This document shows positions 45,201 to 55,625 of a stretch of 64,000 nucleotides of DNA, piece by piece. The position numbers and the translations under genes are program-made. The notes beneath the pieces are model-generated. The model ran no database searches. It was not told the origin of the DNA and saw only the letters and a list, made by a program, of their open reading frames with translations. How positions within the stretch are numbered: position 1 is the first letter of the stretch; every line of letters starts with the position of its first letter. Source of the DNA: Gnetum montanum (taxonomy: Eukaryota; Streptophyta; Gnetopsida; Gnetales; Gnetaceae); contig MNCI01027046.1 in NCBI GenBank assembly GCA_015680685.1, positions 1,132,493 to 1,196,492 of the forward strand, given 5' to 3'.

Positions 45201-48200
45201 ACGATTTCAAAATTAGAATTCTTGAATGTACAAGCAGGTAAATATCATTTCTGAAAAACTACTGCAGGTTAATTATCAAGCCACAAAAGTCCAAGTTGTG
45301 ACATTTGGACAACCTCGTGTTGGGAATGCTGTTTTTGCAAAGTACTACAGTGAAATTGTACCGAACACCATACGGGTCACTCATGGTCATGATATTGTTC
45401 CACATCTGCCTCCATACTACAGCCTTTTTCCTCTCTGGACCTACCACCACTTCCCTCAGGAGGTAAGATTCTGCCGTCAGGCAAATTTAGTTGCATCTGG
45501 ATTTTTTTTAATGATTTTGAATAAGGTAACTGTAGGAATATTTCATTTCGACATTTCTCCGGAGAAATGCATCCTGTCTTGTTTGAAGCTATAATGATTG
45601 TTTCCTTTAGCTTTCTGATTTTATAAAAACAAAACCAATTCCAATTTGAAACTATTGAAGTTTGGAATTGATTTGTTTAGAAATAATATATTAAGGCATT
45701 TTGGAATAGTTTTCATATGAAATACAGTAGCTATACGCCGTAGCTATTTTGGAAATCTGTAGCTATGTTCGGTAACCGAGCACATGAATATTTACTGAAG
45801 TATTATCTATGTTAAGAATCTGGAAAAACAAGCATATTGGCAACGTGGAACATATTTACCATCAAGTTATCACATTGACTTTGGAAAGGTTGTCAAAAGT
45901 TATCGAGGAAAAATAATTAGGACAATTTTATCTAATAATTCAGTGTCCTTTTTAATAGTTAAGACATGTTTTTGTTTTTGTGTTTTGTTAATTTATAAAA
46001 CTTAGAGCCTAAGTAGATCTAGGAATTCTTTTGGATCTTTGACAGCGACCAAGAACACGATCAAGATCGCTTAGGTAGCCACTATAACGCTAGGAATGTG
46101 TCGTAAACTTTGTAATAAAATTCGGGGACCTTGTAGAGCAAAACCTAATCGTGAGGTCTAACAACCTACGGCAAATCTTCAAAATTAAAGCTCAATTCTT
46201 TATCTTGGTCTGTATTTCTTGAGTATGTATCGAGGCGTTTTTCTCTGGGATCTCTCTTTTATTAGTATTAAATGAACTAGAATGGTATAAAAGCATTTCT
46301 GAAACTTACTAAAAAGATTGGTGAGATATGTCCTGAAATTTAACAACTCTTATCCTTGAAATGAAAAATGAATAAATAAATTTATGCTACATGCAGCCAA
46401 TAGTTTTGCAGTAACTGGTAGATCAGAAAAGGACAGGTTACATGTACATAAAAGTTGGCAAATTTGAGTTAGACAAAGGACAGAAAATCCCCGTAACTTT
46501 GGATTGCAATAATTGAAGATAACTTATAATATTTCAGAATAGAAATAATTTTATGAATATTCCAGTCCTTGTGATATACATGAAAGCATGATTGCAACAT
46601 GTTACAAGAGACGTTTATTTAGAGCATTTAATTTATGTTTCGGACGTTTTTCTCTCATATAGTGCTATACTGATTGAGCACAGAGCTATTTCTGATTTGT
46701 TGCAGGTTTGGATTCACATGGTTGAAAATGGCACTTTAGCCTATGAGGTGGAGAAAATTTGTGATCTTTCTGGTGAAGATCCTACTTGTAGCAGGTGGTT
46801 GAAATATTTTATAAAACTATTTTTTCTTGAAAATTATGTTCTGGTTTTCACAGTATGTATCTTCATCTATATTTAATTTTTTGTTTCTAATCACAACCTT
46901 TAATGTCTATATATAGATTTCCTGATTCATCTATCTAGGTTTCCATAAGTCTTTATTTAATATGCTGTCAATGCTCAATTCATTGAAATGATATTGTGCA
47001 ATCAGCATTATCCACTTATATAGTATGGTTGCAAACATGAGTGAGTTGTATGTGCTTATCTTTTTGAGGTCACAAACAAACAATTCTGCTATTGCTGTTG
47101 CAACTTGGATGTAAAAGGAGGATCATCAGGCTGTAAATCCTCGCTAGAACCCCATGTAGCTGGGATAAGGCTAGGATGATAATGATGCCTAAGCGTTATG
47201 CATGATCTTAGTAAATTTTCAAGATTATGCATAATCACTTAAAGAATCGAAATGAATCTCCTATGCATATCTTTGGTGAATATAGTGTATATTTATTAAA
47301 TTTAATGACAGATCACTCAAATTGATGACTAAAGTATTCTAGAATCAATTGGGTGTTAGCTGAGCCACACTGAATTGATCACATAGCTCCTTTTCAGGGA
47401 TAGTACAGACCAATTGTTAACACTGCCTACAGGTTGGTGTACAGCTGCATATCATTGCCCTGCATTGCTAGGGGCATGGCATGGGATTAGATATGGCTTT
47501 AAGAGCTGGGATGTCAATGCCTAGAGGATATCCTCGTCCTGTCAAAAGATAACATGATTGAGTCCGTTATTGCTGATAATATAGGCAGATTTGAGGCTTA
47601 TCCTACAAAACAAGAATTTGGCAGGGGTGCCCAGAAAACGGTGAATTCAAATAAATTATGTCCAGTTAGATTACTTTGTATACGAGTTGTCCTGGCCCAC
47701 CACATGAAAATATTTGACAAAAGATATACGTGATCAGTGCTGGCTTCATTACAATCTTGTTGATTTCCTACACTTGCATTACATTTCCAAAACTCACCGT
47801 TACCTTCTAAGTGTAATCTAATTTATCCATTTTCTATAACCAACATGTGACAAAACATAAGATGATGCCACATCATCTGAACTTGCAGAATAAACCTCAT
47901 ACGTTGCTCTATTATTGTCATTGTAGCTTCATGCGTCATTTACCTTGGTTGTTTTAGGGTTTGCACGGAAAAGTGATCATTACAATTTAGGATTTTCGAA
48001 CTGGTATTTCTGTACATTATATCTTAATCTTTCTGACGGAAGACTCCTTTGTTTGCATTTTGCAGGTCGGCACTAGGATTTAGTATTTCAGATCACTTCT
48101 ATTATTATAATATAAGTATGCAAGCAGATACATGGGGGGAATGTAGATGGATTTTGGAGAAGGAGCAAGTGACGAGAAATGTGAATCTTACAGTTGATAT

Positions 48201-48264
48201 TGCCTCGCCAAAGAGTTCAATGACCATGCATGCAAAGGAAGCATGGTTGATTGAGAGTACATAA
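36248..48264 (+). CDS. Class 3 (alpha/beta-hydrolase) lipase, ten coding exons, 355 aa
   Basis: Exons: 36248-36329, 41659-41744, 41926-41991, 42126-42173, 42832-42899, 44062-44134, 44230-44391, 45268-45462, 46706-46794, 48066-48264. All introns are GT-AG; lengths sum to 1068 nt with no stop. Residues 1-26 are a signal peptide (MDLTRKWQLSCCLALLISCM...), so a secreted or ER/vacuolar enzyme. Lipase_3 core: IVIAFRGTQE (oxyanion region), nucleophile Ser181 in VTGHSMGG, Asp237 in THGHDIVPHLPP, His300 in ISDHFYYY. Cys70, Cys73, Cys279 and Cys288 may pair. The family hydrolyses acyl esters of glycerolipids; the exact substrate is not deducible. The C-terminal 50 residues after the His are typical of the plant branch. 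The TAA stop is at 48262-48264. No defect seen. Confidence 0.93.
36548..36578. repeat. CA/GA microsatellite
   Basis: A short (CA) run followed by about eleven GA units. Simple repeat in intron 1. Confidence 0.9.
36614..36738. repeat. 63-bp tandem duplication
   Basis: Two units starting TCCCTACATTATTGCTCC at 36614 and 36677 with a few substitutions; part of a third begins near 36870 (CCCTGCATTATTGC). Confidence 0.88.
37000..39640. repeat. Pair of diverged ~1-kb direct repeats in lipase intron 1
   Basis: About 37000-38060 and 38640-39640 share order and many words: a TGCAAATTTTCA start, 'acaagcatgaa' / 'acatgcatgga', TCATCTATTTC, 'acaaactagat', and near the right end GAGGTT.GAG.CCTCTA.TT followed by TATAGCTTGA and GGTCTTGCCCCTTCTT. 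On the minus strand the last part gives TATAAATAGAGG, TATA-like, which suggests two solo LTRs or two copies of one minus-strand element. Ends and target duplications were not resolved. Confidence 0.6.
44830..44985 (-). repeat. SINE-like element in lipase intron 7
   Basis: On the minus strand a tRNA-like head: AGGCATTGCTCACTTGGTTA (about 44970-44951) with A-box TGGTTAGAGCA (44948-44958) and B-box GGTTCAATTCC (44911-44921). Spacing suits a tRNA-derived RNA polymerase III promoter. The downstream body and tail are not clearly bounded. Confidence 0.6.
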
Positions 48265-48769
48265 AGCTTGTGATTATTTTTCTTGTACATAAAGCCTGAA
48301 AGTTGCCCCTGTTAGTCTATATCTTTGATAAGGAAATCTGAATTCAAATAACTGGCACGTGAACAATCCTAGTGTCAAATATTTCCTTTTACATCGGGTG
48401 TCAAACAAGCAGTTCATTGTACTCTACTAGCATGCATTTGTTGTATTGGGGACACTACTTTCAGATCATTTTCTTGCAGCCCCGTGTTGTTATCAATAGG
48501 TTAAGGAATTGTTTTAATTAAAATCTACTAGTATTTAGGTAGGATAATTAAAATCTTCTTGTTTTATGTTGGGTTGTAAAGTATGGCATGAGTAACAAAA
48601 TAGATATGATAAGTTACAAATAGATTAAGCTTTAGTTTTTGATAAATGAAAATGGTGAAAGAAAACCCATGTAAAGGGGGGTAATCTTGAGGTTTGATGC
48701 TTCTCTTGCAAGGTAAGATCTTAGCTCTTAATAGAGGAGAATGGTGAAAGACAACTTATGTTGAGTGTC

Positions 48770-48900
48770 ATTAAGCAAACCTAGAGGGTTAATGCTTGTC
48801 CTATGAAGCAAGTATAAGGGGACTAGTAGATGAGTAAAAACCTAACCTTTTTTGAAGAGTTAAACTAAGGCTCAAACCTAAGCCTTACAACCTTTACCTA
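48770..48900 (-). repeat. SINE-like remnant, copy 2
   Basis: The minus-strand body matches 34290-34430 (GGTTTTTACTCATCTACTAG, then CAAGCATTAACCCTC), with a B-box-like GGTTTGAGCC at the head. Same family as copy 1. Confidence 0.45.
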
Positions 48901-49094
48901 AGTTGAATTCTTTTCTTATTATCAATATTATTGTTTGTGTCCAATAAATTAAATGGTAATTTCAAATTGTGGTGTCTAGTAACAAAAAATCATTGGAATG
49001 AAATGAGTGATTCCCAAGAGGTTTTAGCTAGAAAAAACTATACCTTGTGTATGCAAAGCAAACTTTTTCATTAAAAAGAAAAAAGGGTAAAATC

Positions 49095-49275
49095 AAAGCT
49101 CTATTAAACACTCATCTTTCGATGGGGAGATTGTGGGTTCAATTCCCATGTTGCTTCTAGATAGTCAACAATGGAAGAGCTGTGTAATGGGACATTCTTT
49201 GTTAGGTTACATCTACCATGTTGTCGTGAGGGGGTTGTGCTACAAATACCTAATCTAGTGCTCAAGAAAAAAAAA
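49095..49275 (+). repeat. SINE-like element with A-tail
   Basis: B-box-like GGGTTCAATTCCC at 49135-49147, a ~110-bp body and a run of A at 49265-49274. The A-box upstream is weak. The B-box and terminal A-run together suggest a tRNA-derived SINE. Confidence 0.4.
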
Positions 49276-50523
49276 TCTATAATACAGACAACAATGAATG
49301 ATTGTTAAAAACAATATTGATAATATCAATAAAAGAAATAAAATTTAACATGTATTATACTTGCATGCTTTGGTATCTTGACTACTTACATATGTAAAAG
49401 TTTAGTTTGAGCATCTAAAAAGCTTTTGTGCTTTGTAGTGTCTAATAGATTCTTTTAACATATGTGCTTTAGGAGTTTGAGCTTGTGGCTTGTGATATGA
49501 AAGTTACAAGTTTGATTCAAAGAGGTATGCTAAGTTGACACTATTATGTTATATCTTGGGTATACTTGTAGTCAAATTGTAAGTTGGTTGAATGCAACTC
49601 CTCTCTCTATTTTGTGCTAAGATTAATCAATGAAATTGATTTCTTCAAAATTATCTTTTCCCCAAGGATATTTTAAATTACTCCAAACTCCTTTTATTGA
49701 TGTGGAAATTTCTACTTCTGCTATTGATGCAGAAATTTTTGATGGTTCTCAAGTGTAGATTTAGGAGTCAATTAGCAAAAATTTGTGAGGCCTTCTTGTA
49801 GATAAGGTGCTTGATTTTATTCTTTGTAATGGTGTATATGAACCATTGTTTTGATGATTTACATCATAATATGTGATCATTCAAATTTTGGGTTTCTTGC
49901 CTCATAATTGAAGTTTTGCTTTACAGGTAATTGATGTCATACAAACACACAACATTCAAGTCATTTATGTTAGATACTATTGTTGTTTTTTTTTCACTTA
50001 TTAAGTGAGGTAATACTTTGATGAAAATGTGCACTTGATACAAGTGCAAATATATATACGCATGTAGTGTTGATCATTCATAAGTAAACTTAAGATTTTG
50101 ATGCCAAATCTAAAGAATATTCTAAAATTCCTTATTTTGTTGAGCTATTTAATCTTTAGTAGCAAATTAATAAGGAATTAGCAAATAATATTCTAATTTT
50201 TCGAAGAGTTGAGTAGCAAATTATTAATCTTCTTGGTCCCATTAAGAGTATGGAATGTTTTCCAAACCATTTTGGTTATTGTAGACAACTTTTTGTTGAA
50301 ATTATTCTTCTCAAATATAAAAAGGAATCTATATTGCAGCTAGGCAAGACTTACATTTAGTCAATTGCATATTAAAATCTTCCTAATTCTTGCAACTTAT
50401 GTTATTGTGAAGGATATTTGTTTAATGTTTTTCTTTTTTGCTTAAGAGAAAAAATGCCAAGGAAAAGAAAATATATGTTGTAGCTAAGGATCACAAAAAA
50501 AAAAAAAGGAATTTAGAGTTAAA

Positions 50524-50585
50524 GGTATGAACCCAACTCTTAGCCATTGCTTACCTAACCACAAGATCACTTGCCCTAGTTACCA
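50524..50585 (-). repeat. SINE head remnant
   Basis: On the minus strand TAGGGCAAGTGATCTTGTGG then TTAGGTAAGCAATGG and GGGTTCATACC give tRNA-like A- and B-box words. The body is not delimited. Confidence 0.35.
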
Positions 50586-51509
50586 AAAAGATACAAAAAA
50601 TCTAAAAATTGGAAACTAAAACTAAATTTCATTACGTTAGTAGACCCTCTAAATCTATTAGATGGTAGAAATATATATGCTATGAATTTTGAAAACATCA
50701 TTAATAAAATTACCCAGAGTTCGTGATAATGTTTGGAAGAAATCAGCCAAATTTGCAATTGCAATACCCCTTCTATGTCTAATGTGCTCCATTGCAAGAT
50801 ATTATAGGAAAATGTCATATTCATTTTTAATGTTATTTGTATATAGTTGGCATAATCATTCTTCATGAGGAATTTTCAGCCATTTACCTGTTTCAAGTCT
50901 CAAATGATAAGATCGCATTTGTGTGTAACTAATTGTGCAATGTAATTGATGAGGAACAAATAATAAATAAGTTAATATTAACAATAACAAAGAAACTAGA
51001 GAAGATAAAAACTTTTGTGAATGTTTTTATTTGCATTACAAGAAGTATTGATTATTCTAAATATATAGCTCACAAGGCAATTCTATACTTATCCTTTATT
51101 TGACAAGAGCAATGTTAACTCAAAGATCAAAACTAATGTTGATGGTAGGTTATAACTAATGATAAAAATTCTTGATGTAAGGCTTAGTAATGAAGTAATA
51201 GTGATGCACTAGTTTCTTGTAGATCTAGTTTTTCTACAAATATTGTCTTGGCATTTTGCCATAGCTTTCTATTGCTACCTCAAATTCTTTTGTTATTGTA
51301 AGTTTAATCATGGATGTTGAAAGTGATGTAAATGTTGCTACGGCTAGGACAATTTTTCTTTGATCTCTTGATTTTTTAAAATATCAAGTGTAACATTGTA
51401 CACTTCAATAGACATCTCTAAAATTGAAAAGTTTTCCTTTCCATCTTGTTATACTCAATGTTAAGCTTGTGATGTAATCTAACTCTTTTTTGTTTATCAT
51501 TAATATTAT

Positions 51510-53885
51510 TTTAGGGTCTTCATTGACTTGGAAAAAACATGTGATAGAGTGCCTAGAAATATTGTTTGGTAGGTCTTCGAGAGGAAAAAAATCCCTAATA
51601 AATATATTTAAATGACTCAAGACATGTATGAAGGAGCTACCACTAAAATTAGAACTACTTGTCGAACCACTTCTGATTTTCCAATCATAGTATTTCTACA
51701 TCAAAGGTTTGTGCTTCACTCATACTTGTTTGTCATTATCATAGATGAATTAACAAAGGAAATACAAGATGCAATCCCTTAATGTATATTTCTATAGATG
51801 ACATGGTGTTGGTGGATGTAACTCTAGAAAATATTGCTTTTATAATGGAGAAGTTGAAACATGCTTTAGAATCAAAAGGCTTAAAATTAGTAGAAGTAAT
51901 ATATGATATGTAATTTCAATAACATAAATGGTGGTGAACTATAAGTGACAATTCAAGGTCAAAAAGTCCCTTATCACAAACAATTTTGTTACCTAGGATA
52001 AATGCTCTAATCAAATGTTGAAAATGATATAGATATAAGAAATATGATGGAGAAAGAATGTGATAAAATAATACCAATAATACTAAAAGAAAAATTTTAA
52101 GGACAACAATCAAGCTAGCTATTTTACATGATGTTGAATGTTAAGTAGTACAAAAGAGGCATGAACAAGAAGTCAGTGTGAGAAAATGCAAATATCTAGG
52201 AAGATGTTGGATGTTACAAATGAAAGACCTTTATGTTAAGGACTATGATATCATATGTTGTCTTAGATATGATGTAGTGGACCATGGTCATGCCTATAAA
52301 TACGAGCTCACTGTTGCTTTGAAGATAAGTTTTTCCCAACACTTAAGTGAAATTATTGTAATTTGTTTTTGTAAAGTAGAGTTAGTTGTGAGCGCCTACA
52401 GTGTAGTGAATTATAGTTGTACAACATCTTTATTTGAGTGGATTGTTCCTGGACACAATTCATGAACAACAATAAAGATCAAAATTGTTCTTCATCATTA
52501 CAACATCTCACATAATATAGATTTATTTTTTATGTTGTTTACTTTTACTATGTTATTTACATTTTCTAAGTCATTTAGTATTTCGATGTTTATTAGTAAA
52601 GTGGAATGAGTATGATTGGTTTTGAGTGTAAAGTGTAATTGTTTGGCAACCCAATAGTGACTTGTCTTGATTCACTCAATAGTAAAGTTACATGATAATC
52701 CTAGTAACAATTACATTAGCCCAAGACATGTATGGAAAACTAGGAATGGATACTTATCACCATTAGGCTACAATAACTTTACATTTTCATTGTACTTAGA
52801 GATAGAAATTACATTAATTTTCACTGTGTTCACACTTAGCATAGTTAAGAGCTAACAACATCATTTTATCATATACTTTACTAAGAGTTAAACCATAGGT
52901 TTTGCACATTGCGAACTCTAAGTGAGAAGACAACAATCATGAACTCATTATCAACTCACTAGTATACTTACATTATTTATTCACAGATTATGATCTAGCT
53001 GCATGTGAACACTTATGACTTATATGGTTGAGTGTTGGATAAGTATTCATTCTTGGTTTTTAGTACATGTCCTTGGCTAATATAATTATTACTAAGATTA
53101 CCAATTAACTTTACTACTAAGTGAATCAAAAAAAGTCACTACTGGGTTACCAAATAATTACACATTATGCTCGAAACTAGTCATACTCACTCTGCCTTAC
53201 TAATAAACATCAAAATATTAATTAACTCAAGAAATGTAAGTGACATAGTAACCGTAAATAACATAAAAAGTAAATCTATTCTATGTGAGATGTTGCAATA
53301 ATGAAGAATAATCTTAATCTTTATTGTCGTTCATGAATTGTGTCTAGGAACAATCTGCTCAAATAAAGATGTCATACAACTATAATTCACCACACTACAG
53401 GTATTCATAACTAACTCTAACTTTACAAAAGCAAATTGCAAGAGTTTCACTAAATGTTGGGCAAAAATTGTATTTGACATGATGGTGGGCTCATATTTAT
53501 AGGCATGACCATAGCCCACTATATCGTATCTACAACAATGTATATTGAGCTACGATATTGTAGTCCTTAACATGAAGATCTTTCATCAGTTACCAAAAGA
53601 GATAAACTATACAATATAAATATTCAAGAAATACTTGGAGTGGCTTCTATTTTAAATAAGTTGTAGGAATAGTATCTTAGATGGTTTGGGCATGTGCAAA
53701 GAAGATAAGATAATAGCCTATAATAAAAGCTTGTTACATCACTATTATAAGAGAGTCATCAAAAGAAATATAAAAAATAATTGACAATGATTTGAAGAAA
53801 GTACATATAAACAAAGATCTAGCTCTTCATAGAGGTGAATTTTGTTAGGACAAAGCTAAGATGATGATGATTAATATTAATTTTA
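51510..53885 (+). pseudogene. RTE-clade LINE fragment, split by a foldback insertion
   Basis: Part 1 (51510-52225) encodes RT remnants: FIDLEKTCDRVPRNIVW (motif A region of RTE-type RTs, usually F-I-D-L-E-K-A-Y-D), TQDMYEGATTKIRTTC, YLFVIIIDELTKEIQDAIP, and FLDDMVLVD for the catalytic F-A-D-D block. Part 2 (about 53588-53880) has TKRDKLYNINIQEILGVAS and YLRWFGHVQRR, the C-terminal signature of RTE ORFs. Between the parts lies the foldback at 52227-53590. Short related words (GTTACAAATGAAAGA left, GTTACCAAAAGAGAT right) may be its decayed target duplication. Many stops; inactive. Neither 5' nor 3' end was defined. Confidence 0.8.
52227..53590. repeat. Foldback structure: two inverted ~600-bp arms derived from an H-type LTR
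   Basis: The left arm (about 52227-52850) is the reverse complement of the right arm (about 52985-53590) with moderate divergence; the terminal words are CCTTTATGTTAAGGACTATG and GTAGTCCTTAACATGAAG. The spacer is only about 130 bp. The right arm matches the LTR of element H in the same orientation (GGTTACCAAATAATTACACA, CTTACTAATAAACAT). It is inserted in the RTE LINE. It could be two LTRs in opposite orientation or a foldback-type element. Confidence 0.7.
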
Positions 53886-55294
53886 AGGTTTGACAACACT
53901 CCCCTCCCTCCTTCCCACTCTTTTCCCTTCCCCTCCAACACCCATCGACCTCACCTCGCTCCCCAAACCAAACCACCCCCTCAACATATGTTGTCTTAAC
54001 TTCTTTAGTATTTTAAAGTCTACTTTTAGGCATCTAAAAACTATATTTTTTGTTTGCTTTAGCATTTTAAGCTTTATAGGAATCATAGTTAATATGGAAT
54101 TTTTATTCCATAAAAAATACCAAACACCATACAATGCATGTAACATATACTATTTGCAATGAATCATTATGTAGAATGGTAGCATATGTTAGTGGTTGTT
54201 GGGGTTGGAGTCAATTAAATGTCCATTTTTTAGTTCAAGAACACATAGAACTTAAACCAAAGCATACAATACCTTAAGTCTAACGCAAACTTGCAACTTA
54301 TTAAATCTAAAGCAACGAGGTTACCAATTGAGCCATGCTTTGATTTGCTATTGTATTCTTTCTATAAGAAAGCATGGCTTGCTGGTAGTTTGAAGGTTGA
54401 TTTCTTCCAAAATAGGGTTGAAGGAGTGTGGAGATCCTTATGGCTTCCATGCTATCTTAACCATCATCCTATAGAACTACATTGTCTTGATTCCTTGTAA
54501 CTACATCACAAGGATATGTAGGTTTGTTAAGAAGGCTTGGCCTCTATGGCTCTAGCACCACCCCTTCTCTATGAAGTGAGGATTTAAGGCTAGAATGCAT
54601 TAGAGTTGGAATGCATCTTAAGTCCATTTTGGAATACTAAGCAACTTTGGGATTTTTGGGATGCCAAGTAATGCCATTACACCTCCTCCCTCAATACCTA
54701 CTTATCAAAATTCAATTTTTTTCTTCCCAATACCCAACATTTAGTATCTAATTTTTTCTCTTTTTAAAACATTTTCTAGAAATTTTAATAAAAATTTAAT
54801 ATATAAGAAAATATAATGTTCATTATTCCCTTTAAATTTGAAGCCAGATGGAAAGTAATTAACTTGATTTGAAGAGTAGAATCCACTAAATCAATAACTA
54901 TTTTAATTCAACCATAAAAATATGGGATAAATAAGTTTTATTTAAGTTTATTTTCATGAGGAGAGAGAAGAAACTTCAAAGTTTAATAACTTCTATTTTA
55001 AGTTTAATAAAAAATATCATAGATTGCATGGGGTATAGTTTACTTCCCTTTTAGTTATTCAGAAAGGGATAAGGATATTTTTGTTATGATACTTAAAAAG
55101 ATGTTTGGTACACGTAAAAGCAAGTTAATGCAAAATGGAAAAATATAAACCAGAGGATATAAATGTAGATAGTTGTTTTAATCTGCAATCTTCTTAAGCA
55201 ATTTTTTTTAAAAAAATTATGAAGTAGAATTATTATTTTTGATATGTGAAAACTTGAAATTATTTAAGTTAATGCATAAGTAAAAGTATGATAT
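53886..55294. other. Intergenic, AT-rich
   Basis: No gene supported. A tRNA-like head on the minus strand at about 54335-54240 (GCATGGCTCAATTGGTAACC, later GGTTTAAGTTCT) suggests another SINE remnant. A C/T-rich patch at 53895-53985 explains the apparent ORFs on both strands there. Confidence 0.5.
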
Positions 55295-55311
55295 AAAATA
55301 CTTTATATATG
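55295..55311. repeat. Target-site duplication of the L1-type LINE, left copy
   Basis: AAAATACTTTATATATG is found exactly here and at 60823-60839, directly flanking the LINE. Length and AT-richness fit L1-type target-primed insertion. Confidence 0.92.
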
Positions 55312-55625
55312 GGGGGGTGTTGGACCCCGAAAAGAAGTTCTATTGATATTAAAAGTGTATCAATTACAGTAACCTGAATAAGTCATAGGTTTGAGGGGAA
55401 GGGAAAGCTGGGAGCACTGTGAATGAGACTCGGGAATAACCTTATAAATAAACGAGTATTAAAGGAGGAAACTCGAATTGGGGCACTATTAAACGTCCAC
55501 ACATACCGACTCATTACTAGATAGAATGACATAGAATTAGATGAGGCAAACAACTCTTAATTAATGATAGAGAGAGTTCCAATGATGACTCCACTCAACA
55601 GAGAGGGGAAGCTTCCCTGTAGAGA

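Larger units (their letters stand above)
48265..51509. other. Intergenic region downstream of the lipase gene
   Basis: Contains the lipase 3' UTR (no clear AATAAA signal seen near the stop), then AT-rich sequence with SINE-like remnants at 48770-48900, 49095-49275, about 49480-49560 and 50524-50585. No coding gene was supported; the ORFs present are short and without motifs. Confidence 0.6.

Noticed and set aside
53883-54162. Overlapping ORFs of about 90 codons on both strands
   Set aside because: Both are driven by a C/T-rich low-complexity patch; no motif in either.
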